Shown here in pieces: positions 57,492-64,000 of a stretch of DNA of 64,000 nt (within the stretch, counting starts at the first letter, position 1; each line of letters begins with the position of its first letter). The notes below the pieces were generated by a model. The model saw only the letters and a list, made by a program, of their open reading frames with translations. It had not been told where the DNA came from and did not search any database. The DNA comes from Nitrosomonas sp. (GTDB taxonomy: Bacteria; Pseudomonadota; Gammaproteobacteria; Burkholderiales; Nitrosomonadaceae): contig NZ_JAIEME010000007.1 of assembly GCF_019752415.1 (NCBI RefSeq), forward strand, positions 24,604-88,603, given 5' to 3'. The translations under genes and the position numbers were made by a program.

Positions 57492-58079
57492 ATGACCTAC
57501 AATCCAACCATCCATCACCGCAAATCGATTCGTTTGCAAGGGTATGATTATTCACAGGCCGGTTTGTATTTTATTACCGTTTGTACCCATAACCGGGTGC
57601 CGTTGTTTGGGGAAATTGTTGATGGTGAGATGTAATTCAATGAATTGGGGATCGTCACGGATGAAGAATGGTGCAAAACAGAATATATTCGTTCCCATAT
57701 CGTATTGCACGAATTTGTCATCATGCCTAATCACGTCCACGGTATCATCCAACTCGTAGGGGCGCATTGCATGCGCCCCAATGGCACGCACCCGCATGAA
57801 TATGCGGATTCGGATGAACAACCAGGGCGCGTGCAACGCGCCCCTACGGCGCCACCCACATCAACGGTGCGATGCGCCCCTACGTTGAGGGATGTTGTGC
57901 GGGGGTTTAAATCGTCGGTGACCAAACGGCTTAATGCACTATCGGGTACATCCGGTCAACGTTTCTGGCAGCGCAATTATTACGAGCACATTATCCGCGA
58001 TGAGGACGCTTACCGGAAAATCGCGGAATATATTCAAACCAATCCCCGATGTTGGGATACGGACACTTATTATGTCTAA
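57492..58079 (+). pseudogene. REP-associated tyrosine transposase (RAYT), nonsense-mutated
   Basis: From ATG 57492: MTYNPTIHHRKSIRLQGYDY, SQAGLYFITVCTHNRVPLFG, then GEIVDGEM, a TAA at 57633-57635 (codon 48), then FNELGIVTDEEW, the HUH motif MPNHVHGII (two His), and a C-terminal FWQRNYYEHIIRDEDAYRKI followed by AEYIQTNP, all hallmark RAYT/TnpA-REP sequence. One nonsense codon is the only lesion visible. The stretch after IIQLVGAHCMRPNG down to VRCAPTLRDVV is REP palindrome sequence translated in frame. Its end overlaps hsdR by 8 bp. Confidence 0.88.
57756..57884. repeat. REP palindromes embedded in the RAYT coding region
   Basis: Three GTAGGGGCGC/GCGCCCCTAC units: 57756-57779 (gtaggggcgcattgcatgcg plus cccc), 57824-57847 (gggcgcgtgcaacgcgcccc plus tac), and 57869-57884 (gcgatgcgcccctacg). 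They lie within the RAYT reading frame without breaking it. Confidence 0.75.
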
Positions 58080-61000
58080 ACTCACCGAATCAGCGATTGA
58101 AGCGCTAGCGATTAAACTTTTTGAGCAGCTCGGCTACAGCGCCATCCACGCCCCCGACATTGCCCCCGACGGTGACCATCCCGAACGCACTCGCTACGAC
58201 GAAGTATTGCTCACCAGCCGGTTACAAAAAGCCCTCGAGCGCATCAACCCTGGTATGACGGTTACGGTATTACAAACCGCCCTGAAAGAAGCCGAGCGCA
58301 TTCATTCCCCCGAATTACTCAGCAACAATGAAACTTTCCATCGCCTGCTCACCGAAGGCGTCAAGGTCAGTTACCAGCAAGAAGGCTGCGAGCGCGGTGA
58401 TATCGTCTGGCTGATTGATTTTGAAAACCCAGGCAATAACGAATTTGTAGTAGCCAGCCAGTTTACCGTGATTGAAAACAACCAGAACAAACGCCCCGAT
58501 CTGGTGGTGTTTGTGAATGGCATCCCGCTGGTGGTGATTGAACTCAAGAATGCCATCGATGAAAACACCACAATTAAATCCGCATTCAAGCAACTGGAAA
58601 CCTACAAACAAAGCATCCCCAGTTTATTTGCCTACAACGCCTTGCTGGTGATCTCGGACGGACTGGAAGCCAAGGCAGGTTCACTCTCAGCAGGCATTAG
58701 CCGTTTCATGACCTGGAAAACAGCCGATGGCAAGGTAGAAGCCTCCCATCTGGTAAGTCAACTGGAAACCTTGATTAAAGGAATGCTGAGCAAAAGAACC
58801 TTGCTCGATCTGGTGCGGCATTTTGTGGTATTTGAAAAATCCAAAAAAGAAGATCCGCAGACCGGTGTGATCAGCATCAGCACAGTCAAGAAGATTGCCG
58901 CCTATCATCAGTATTACGCGGTGAACGCAGCGGTGGCTTCAACCTTGCGTGCAGCAGATATTAGCCTTGATTCCAGAATCATGCAAAGCCCGGCCAGCTA
59001 TGGTTTGCCCGATGTAGCGCAACAACCCAGAGGCGATAAAAAGGCCGGTGTTGTGTGGCACACACAAGGCAGTGGCAAATCACTGTCGATGGTGTTTTAT
59101 ACCGGCAAGGTCGTGCTGGCACTCAACAATCCGACGATCCTGGTGATTACCGACCGCAATGATCTCGATGATCAACTGTTCGATACCTTCGCAGCCTGTA
59201 AGCAGTTGTTGCGACAGGAACCCAGGCAAGTCGAGAATCGTCAGCAATTAAAAGAATTGTTACGTGTGGCATCCGGTGGCGTGATCTTTACCACGATCCA
59301 GAAATTCCAGCCGGAAGAAGGCAACGTGTATGAAGAGCTTTCTGACCGTCGCAACATCGTGGTGATTGCCGATGAAGCGCATCGTACGCAATATGGCTTT
59401 AGTGCTAAAACCATCGATGATAAAGATGCCCAGGGTGAAGTGATCGGCAAGAAAGTGGTGTACGGTTTTGCCAAGTACCTGCGCGATGCGTTGCCGAATG
59501 CCACTTATCTGGGCTTTACCGGTACGCCGATTGAAAAAACCGATGTCAACACACCCGCGGTATTCGGTCATTATGTGGATATTTACGATATTGCTCAGGC
59601 GGTGGAAGACGGCGCTACCGTGCGCATCTACTACGAGAGCCGCTTGGCAAAAGTCGCCTTGAGCGAGGAAGGCAGGCAACTGATCAAGGAACTGGATGAC
59701 GAACTGAATCAGGATGAGTTGACCGATTCTCAGAAAGCCAAATCCAAATGGACGCAGATGGAAGCGCTGATTGGCAGCGAGCGACGCATCCAGAACATTG
59801 CGCAGGATATCGTCAGTCATTTTGAAGCACGCCAGGAAGTCTTTGCCGGTAAGGGCATGATTGTGTGCATGTCGCGCCGTATTGCCGCTAATCTTTACGG
59901 CGAGATCGTCAAACTGCGACCGGCTTGGCATTCCGATGATTTAAACAAGGGCGTGATCAAGGTGGTGATGACAGCGGCTTCCTCCGATGGCCCGGTCATG
60001 GCAAAGCATCACACCACCAAGCAGCAACGTAAGCTATTGGCTGAACGCATGAAGGATGACAGGGACGAACTAAAACTGGTGATCGTGCGTGACATGTGGC
60101 TGACCGGATTCGATGCCCCGAGTATGCACACGCTGTATATCGACAAACCCATGAAAGGCCATAATCTGATGCAAGCCATCGCGCGGGTGAATCGTGTTTA
60201 TGGCGACAAACCCGGCGGATTGGTAGTGGATTATCTCGGCATCGCTTCAGACTTGAAAGAAGCCTTATCGTTCTATTCCGATGCGGGTGGTAAAGGCGAT
60301 CCGACCTTGATGCAGGAGCAAGCGGTACAGCTCATGCTGGAGAAACTCGAAGTCGTTTCCGCCATGTATCACGGTTTTAGGTATGAAGATTATTTTGCGG
60401 CCGATACCTCGAAAAAGTTGGCGCTCATTCTGGCGGCGGAAGATCATATTCTCGGACGGGATGATGGTAAGAAACGCTATATCAATGAAGTCACCGCGCT
60501 GTCTCTGGCGTTCGCTATCGCTATTCCGCATGAACAGGCACTGGAAGCCAAAGATGAGGTGGCTTTCTTTCAGGCCGTCAAAGCGCGCCTGTCGAAATTC
60601 GACAGCACCGGCAGTGGCAAAACCGATGAAGATATTGAAACTACCATCCGGCAAGTGATTGATCGTGCATTGGTATCGGAACAGGTGATTGATATATTTG
60701 ATGCAGCCGGGATCAAGAAGCCGGATATTTCGATTCTTTCCGAAGATTTTCTGGCAGAACTCAAAGACTATCAGCACAAGAATGTGGCATTGGAAGTATT
60801 GAAGAAACTGATTAACGATGAGCTAAAAGTACGCGCCAAGGTCAATCTGATGCAAAGCCGGTCGTTGATGGAGATGCTGGAAAACGCCATCAAGAAATAT
60901 CACAATAAGATTCTGACCGCTGCTGAAGTAATTGATGAATTGATCAAAATCAGCAAGGAAATTGTTGCGTTCGATAAGGAGGCCGAGAAGCTTGATTTAT

Positions 61001-61281
61001 CAACTTTTGAATATGCCTTCTACACCGCTGTTGCCAGCAACGAGAGTGCACGGCAACTGATGCAAAATGACAAGTTACGTGAACTGGCCATCGTTCTAAC
61101 TCAGCGGGTCCGCCAAAATGCTTCGATAGATTGGACGATTAAGGAAAGTGTGAAAGCCAAGCTGAAGGTGATCGTAAAACGCACCCTGCGGCAATTCGGC
61201 TATCCGCCTGATATGCAATTGATCGCGACTGAAATGGTCTTGAAGCAGGCTGAGATGATTGCTAATGAATTGGCTGCTTGA
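58072..61281 (+). CDS. hsdR: Type I restriction endonuclease subunit HsdR
   Basis: 1069 residues. Motor/nuclease subunit that translocates and cuts DNA at unmodified sites. N-terminal PD-(D/E)XK-type nuclease: Asp143 in KRPDLVVF and ELK at 157-159. Helicase motifs: Walker A TQGSGKS (333-337 GSGKS), DEAH at 434-437 (VIADEAHRTQYGF), motif III GFTGTPIE, motif VI-like QAIARVNRVY. C-terminal DUF3387-type helical domain. ATG 58072 (MSKLTESAIEALAIKL). All motifs look intact, so with hsdM and hsdS the system appears functional. Confidence 0.94.
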   Translation: MSKLTESAIEALAIKLFEQLGYSAIHAPDIAPDGDHPERTRYDEVLLTSRLQKALERINPGMTVTVLQTALKEAERIHSPELLSNNETFHRLLTEGVKVSYQQEGCERGDIVWLIDFENPGNNEFVVASQFTVIENNQNKRPDLVVFVNGIPLVVIELKNAIDENTTIKSAFKQLETYKQSIPSLFAYNALLVISDGLEAKAGSLSAGISRFMTWKTADGKVEASHLVSQLETLIKGMLSKRTLLDLVRHFVVFEKSKKEDPQTGVISISTVKKIAAYHQYYAVNAAVASTLRAADISLDSRIMQSPASYGLPDVAQQPRGDKKAGVVWHTQGSGKSLSMVFYTGKVVLALNNPTILVITDRNDLDDQLFDTFAACKQLLRQEPRQVENRQQLKELLRVASGGVIFTTIQKFQPEEGNVYEELSDRRNIVVIADEAHRTQYGFSAKTIDDKDAQGEVIGKKVVYGFAKYLRDALPNATYLGFTGTPIEKTDVNTPAVFGHYVDIYDIAQAVEDGATVRIYYESRLAKVALSEEGRQLIKELDDELNQDELTDSQKAKSKWTQMEALIGSERRIQNIAQDIVSHFEARQEVFAGKGMIVCMSRRIAANLYGEIVKLRPAWHSDDLNKGVIKVVMTAASSDGPVMAKHHTTKQQRKLLAERMKDDRDELKLVIVRDMWLTGFDAPSMHTLYIDKPMKGHNLMQAIARVNRVYGDKPGGLVVDYLGIASDLKEALSFYSDAGGKGDPTLMQEQAVQLMLEKLEVVSAMYHGFRYEDYFAADTSKKLALILAAEDHILGRDDGKKRYINEVTALSLAFAIAIPHEQALEAKDEVAFFQAVKARLSKFDSTGSGKTDEDIETTIRQVIDRALVSEQVIDIFDAAGIKKPDISILSEDFLAELKDYQHKNVALEVLKKLINDELKVRAKVNLMQSRSLMEMLENAIKKYHNKILTAAEVIDELIKISKEIVAFDKEAEKLDLSTFEYAFYTAVASNESARQLMQNDKLRELAIVLTQRVRQNASIDWTIKESVKAKLKVIVKRTLRQFGYPPDMQLIATEMVLKQAEMIANELAA

Positions 61282-61302
61282 GGTTGATTGGCTTTCTACC
61301 GG

Positions 61303-61881
61303 TTAAGTTACTCTTGATGACGGCTGGGTGTATGGCCTGCCTATAGCATGAAAGACCGTCAATGCAGCATACGCATCGTTTGCAGCGTAAAGCAGTTGGT
61401 TTGGGTGAAGCTTTGGGAGTGCCCAGTTGGATGTTGTTGTCGATTTGGATTTCTGCAGATTCCGACCCAGAACTATGGCTACAGCAGATTTGACGCCAAC
61501 AGCTTGGTGATACCCTAACTTGCGTACCGCATGAGCAAGATCGACTGACGCTCCCAGTCGGATACCTAGTTTCTGTCGGAGCGGACCTCGATCCGGCTTC
61601 AAACCGAAACCGATCTTTACTATCTCTGGTGATTCGATCATATTCTTCAAGAAATCAATCGAAATTGTTGAACTTATCTGTACGATGAACGCGTGTTCCA
61701 TGGTCGCGAACTGAATCACGTGCGGCCCATTCCTGATCGCTTCTCTAGTGAATGTCGGTTTGGTTTCCGTATCGAAACCGATAAATCTGGCATCGGTGAG
61801 GGCACGACTTGCAAATTCGATTTATGCTGGAGTGCTCACTATATGGATCTGGCTAAGCGACAGCCCCTTGAAGATTGGCAT
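61303..61881 (-). pseudogene. RNase D-like 3'-5' exonuclease with one nonsense codon
   Basis: From ATG 61881 the frame reads MPIFKGLSLSQIHIVSTPA, TAA (codon 20, 61822-61824), then IEFASRALTDARFIGFDTET (DEDD motif I), RNGPHVIQFATMEHAFIVQI, SPEIVKIGFGLKPDRGPLRQ, DLAHAVRKLGY (motif II), and SNWALPKLHPNQLLYAANDA YAAL (motif III). Total 193 codons, normal for a lone DnaQ-like exonuclease domain. A CAA-to-TAA change would explain the stop. If a downstream start were used the first catalytic motif might still be made, so full inactivation is likely but not certain. Confidence 0.8.
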
Positions 61882-62080
61882 TTTTGCTATATTTTCTCTA
61901 GATGGTCGAGATAAGGAAGTTGTGCGGTCCATTCGGGGGCTACGCTGAAGTTCAAAGACAGATCACAAGTGTAGCTTTTGTGCTGTTTCTCTTGATTGTA
62001 ATGTTAAATGCTTTATGCACTTAGATTATATAATATTCTGTTGAGCTTCCATCTGTAGGCGACTATAGACAGGCGCCTGA
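61882..62080. other. Intergenic AT-rich region
   Basis: About 200 bp downstream of the 62081 open frame and upstream of the decayed exonuclease. In a different minus-strand frame, 62000-62160 reads KNVTIICVQNVSLHQVKASV and on to QNII-stop, which may be a frameshifted continuation of the 62081-62191 frame. Nothing recognised. Confidence 0.3.
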
Positions 62081-62191
62081 TCAATGTAGCGAATAAGAAC
62101 GGAGGCTTTTACCTGATGTAACGATACGTTCTGTACGCAGATGATTGTCACGTTTTTTGATTTCGTGGTTCGACTCTATTAGTTGCGGCAT
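62081..62191 (-). CDS. Small coupled open frame, unknown (possible remnant)
   Basis: 36 residues, MPQLIESNHEIKKRDNHLRT then ERIVTSGKSLRSYSLH. Its ATG overlaps the stop of the upstream 67-residue gene (TAATG), the classic arrangement of a coupled pair. Continuation in another frame suggests it may be frameshifted. Not recognised. Confidence 0.3.
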   Translation of the reverse strand: MPQLIESNHEIKKRDNHLRTERIVTSGKSLRSYSLH

Positions 62192-62394
62192 TAATGAATC
62201 TCCAGTGAGTCTAAAGTTTTAAGTGTAACTATTGCTGATTTGAAAGCAAGCCACTCGTTAATGGCTGAGATAATTACTTCTCTTGTTGCTTGTGAACGAG
62301 GTTTATCGATTAATGCCTGTTTGATAAGTAATAACATTTCTGCAGTATCTTGATCTGATTTATCCATAAATTCAAACAATTCTCTATCTTCCAT
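62191..62394 (-). CDS. Small hypothetical protein
   Basis: 67 residues, acidic helical N-terminus (MEDRELFEFMDKSDQDTAEM) and a helical remainder (LLLIKQALIDKPRSQATREV). An aaggag ribosome-binding site lies 11 bases before the ATG. Followed by a TAATG-overlapping short frame. No family recognised; the size and pairing are like a TA or phage-type small operon, but this is speculation. Confidence 0.5.
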   Translation of the reverse strand: MEDRELFEFMDKSDQDTAEMLLLIKQALIDKPRSQATREVIISAINEWLAFKSAIVTLKTLDSLEIH

Positions 62395-62752
62395 TTGCTA
62401 GTTTTCTCCTTGTGCATGGTTGATGTGTCCTTAGAGCAGCGGATAAAGCTGATACAACTTTAGCAGAATGTGGTGCTATAGATCTTTGGGGTATGGTATT
62501 ACCAAGCATTGAATAAAGTAGTGCCCATGAAAAGCCTTCCCTGGTAATGTCACTGTCGTGGATCGTTTATTTTCTGGATTGCCTCTTAAAGATGGTATTT
62601 CGCACACTACAGGATGGAGAATGGAAGCGACTGTCCTTCCAATGAGTTATTAATGGTTTCCCTTAGTTAAAAATCAGAGTTTTCCCAATATACGTTCTAC
62701 ATTTTGATCGTTAAGATGGCAATATCTGAACAATTTTACAAGGGGGCTTATC
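62395..62752. other. Intergenic region without clear features
   Basis: About 360 bp between the small minus-strand gene and the secreted protein gene. It probably holds divergent promoters. Short open stretches exist but none is convincing. A strong ribosome-binding site (acaaggggg) ends it. Confidence 0.4.
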
Positions 62753-63145
62753 ATGAGCACACTGAAAATAACCGCAATCATTTCATTATTAGCATTTTAT
62801 TTTGTTACAACCTCAGCATTTGCTGAAGTACCGGCAGCTCTGGACAGTATTAATCCGAACGATCATGCTGCATTGGCAAATTACTATGAAGGTTTGGCGA
62901 CGGAAGTTTCCGCAAAATTGGAAACCAATCAGCAAAAACTGAACGATTATGAAGTACATCCATATTACTATGGTAGACAAGGACAGGATCTTAGTTCACA
63001 TCTGCAAGCCAATATTCGTGAATATGAAAAGGAATTAGCCGAAGATTTGAAAGAAGCAGCATTCCATAGAAAAATAGCAGAAATGGAGCAGGACAGACAA
63101 ATTAACAATGCAAAAGCTAATGTAGGTGATGCAGTAGCGCAATAA
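62753..63145 (+). CDS. Small exported helical protein, paralogue of the 3310 lipoprotein
   Basis: 130 residues with a signal peptide ending near SAFA-EVPA. The mature part is charged and helical: NDHAALANYYEGLATEVSAK, LNDYEVHPYYYGRQGQ, then LSSHLQANIREYEKELAEDL. It matches the lipoprotein at 3310-3666 along most of its length but lacks the lipobox, so this copy is predicted soluble in the periplasm. Function unknown. Ribosome-binding site aaggggg precedes ATG. Confidence 0.75.
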   Translation: MSTLKITAIISLLAFYFVTTSAFAEVPAALDSINPNDHAALANYYEGLATEVSAKLETNQQKLNDYEVHPYYYGRQGQDLSSHLQANIREYEKELAEDLKEAAFHRKIAEMEQDRQINNAKANVGDAVAQ

Positions 63146-63199
63146 TACCTTAGGTTGCATACCTATTTATCTCGTTGTTGTAGTAATTAGCGCAGGGGC

Positions 63200-63240
63200 G
63201 ATCGGACAGTTATCCTATTTGACGAAGTAACTGTCCGATC
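63200..63240. terminator. Perfect 13-bp inverted repeat after the 62753 gene
   Basis: gatcggacagtta (63200-63212) and taactgtccgatc (63228-63240) with a 15-base loop. It lies 55 bp after the exported-protein stop and directly at the end of the SRAP-like fragment (63239). No T-run follows on the plus strand, so it may be a factor-independent RNA end of low efficiency or the trace of a mobile element that truncated the SRAP gene. Confidence 0.45.
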
Positions 63241-63598
63241 AAATCTGGATACTACAAATCACTTTCCTCAATCTCGGCCAACGATCATGAATCCAGTGGT
63301 ATTCAGTCGGGGTCTCTTCAGTAACCACATACACTCTCTGTTCACCATCTCTTTCAGCCAGTAACGCCTGAATTGTCATTCCCGGTGCCAGAGATATCCA
63401 ATGGGATTGTTTATCGTGATCCTTTTCCATAAAACTTTCAGCAGGAATCAACAAAGGTCTGGGATGCCACGGTTTCCATTTGCCTGCTTTGATGGAATCG
63501 ATAGGTGCCCAGCCACCATTGGGGAATTTTCCTGAGCCGTCTAACTTACGTTTGCCCCAGATGATCCAGGTTACGCCGCCCTGCCGAAATAATAATTG
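63239..63598 (-). pseudogene. SRAP (YedK-like) fragment, both ends missing
   Basis: Downstream of a TGA at 63599-63601, the minus strand reads QLLFRQGGVTWIIWGKRKLD, GSGKFPNGGWAPIDSIKAGK, WKPWHPRPLLIPAESFMEKD, then GMTIQALLAERDGEQRVYVV and TEYHWIHDRWPRL. LIPAESFME and IHDRWP correspond to the LIPADGFYEW and IHDRMP motifs of SOS response-associated peptidases that crosslink abasic sites in ssDNA. The essential N-terminal Cys2 region is absent, and the sequence ends soon after the HDR motif at an inverted repeat. A remnant; the 71-codon frame from 63454 is only part of it. Confidence 0.65.
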
Positions 63599-63700
63599 TC
63601 AGATTTATCACGTTCTATCTTGTCAGTGGCACACGCTAGTGCAACGGAACCCCTTTGACAGGGATTGATTGTATTCAGTCAACATTCAGTTCGCAGGTTG

Positions 63701-63770
63701 CACAATAAACCAAAATACCAAAAAAGATTTGGTATTTACTGCGTTATAGGCGCGAGGTTTATTGTGGAGG
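63701..63770 (+). promoter_or_regulatory. Nested hairpin leader abutting the ribosome-binding site
   Basis: Outer stem cacaataaacc (63701-63711) / ggtttattgtg (63756-63766), 11 bp perfect; inner stem aaataccaaa (63713-63722) / tttggtattt (63728-63737). The outer 3' arm's last base is the first base of the ggagg ribosome-binding site (63766-63770) of the lipoprotein gene at 63777. Folding could therefore limit ribosome access. Confidence 0.6.
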
Positions 63771-63776
63771 TACATC

Positions 63777-64000
63777 ATGAATGCCAAAAAGATTCTTACC
63801 ATTTTTGCCGTACTTGGAATTCTTTTTCTTGGTGGATGTATGGCTACCCCATACTATGGAGGAACTGGATATTATGGGACTGCTACGTACGGTTACGGAT
63901 ATCGGCCGTCAATATACACCAATTACGGCTACAGATATCAACCGTCATATTACGGCCGCCAAAGCTACATCGGCGGCTATACTTACTATGATAGTGGGCA
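63777..64000 (+). CDS. Tyr/Gly-rich lipoprotein, 3' end beyond window
   Basis: Begins MNAKKILTIFAVLGILFLGG with lipobox LGGC (Cys21), then MATPYYGGTGYYGTATYGYG and further Tyr/Gly/Pro repeats, running off the end at 64000. Likely a surface or periplasmic lipoprotein with a low-complexity, aromatic-rich mature region. A longer frame in another phase (from 63665) is a shadow. Function unknown. Confidence 0.75.
   Translation, partial: MNAKKILTIFAVLGILFLGGCMATPYYGGTGYYGTATYGYGYRPSIYTNYGYRYQPSYYGRQSYIGGYTYYDSG

Noticed and set aside
57756..57884. Possible CRISPR-like repeat cluster
   Set aside because: Units are palindromic REPs at irregular spacing within a RAYT gene, with no regular spacers and no cas genes.
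59260..59931. 223-codon frame opposite hsdR
   Set aside because: Mirror of a conserved helicase region; no start signal or recognisable domain.
1..64000. tRNA, rRNA and replication-origin search by eye
   Set aside because: No TPsiC-like loops with cloverleaf arms, rRNA segments or DnaA-box clusters were seen; a covariance search would be needed for certainty.

Overview
The window looks like a chromosomal segment of a betaproteobacterium close to Nitrosomonas (Nitrosomonadaceae). I infer this from the gene families and their neighbourhoods, not from a database search: a PEP-CTERM protein, a BPSS1780-family membrane protein, a squalene synthase next to HpnA, a FocA/NirC-type channel, a glycine cleavage system with GcvP split into two subunits, and heme-anchored SdhCD. 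The sequence is moderately AT-rich, and intergenic stretches are strongly AT-rich.

Layout. 1-3025: dnaK (5' end cut off by the window) and dnaJ. 3310-7724: secreted and lipoprotein genes of unknown role plus a PEP-CTERM protein, flanked by a 22-bp near-identical direct repeat. 7797-10211: a LysR regulator divergent from pirin and DoxX genes. 10374-12875: sdhC-sdhD-sdhA, with no sdhB following. 13295-16382: minus-strand genes for a BPSS1780 membrane protein, homoserine kinase, a DUF2782 protein and a LOG-family protein. 16396-23208: polA convergent with rne (RNase E), and rluC divergent from rne across a long AT-rich leader. 23255-28376: tesA, the YbbA/YbbP-type ABC transporter, and hemW. 28458-30850: a nitrite/formate channel, a broken HEPN-like gene, a hemerythrin and an adhesin-E-like protein. 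31221-40471: a long minus-strand series, tsaE-amiC-mlaE-mlaF-mlaD-auxiliary lipoprotein-lptM-lysA-squalene synthase-hpnA, which covers cell-wall, outer-membrane lipid, lysine and hopanoid functions. 40466-43727: queG, purT and a hexose-6-phosphate mutarotase.

Accessory region 1 (43912-46456) holds a frameshifted DUF4760-like gene and two toxin-antitoxin modules: an HI1419/HI1420-type (HigBA-like) pair and BrnTA. Reciprocal truncated copies of the two antitoxin genes flank them, so this is the footprint of a collapsed tandem TA array. Next is a glycine riboswitch with an intrinsic terminator (46668-46900), which leads into gcvT-gcvH-gcvPA-tpx-gcvPB. A thiol peroxidase gene sits between the two glycine dehydrogenase subunits. 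A PfkB-family kinase follows.

Accessory region 2 (52992-61281) is a type I restriction-modification locus: hsdM-hsdS-RhuM/Fic fusion, then an orphan VapB-like gene, a nonsense-mutated REP-associated transposase (RAYT) with REP palindromes inside and around it, and hsdR. hsdM carries an in-frame dRS3-like repeat. The right end (61303-64000) contains decayed genes (an RNase D-like exonuclease with one nonsense codon, and an SRAP/YedK fragment), small unknown genes, and the start of a Tyr/Gly-rich lipoprotein. Its secreted protein at 62753 is a paralogue of the lipoprotein at 3310. I saw no tRNA, rRNA, CRISPR array or complete insertion sequence.
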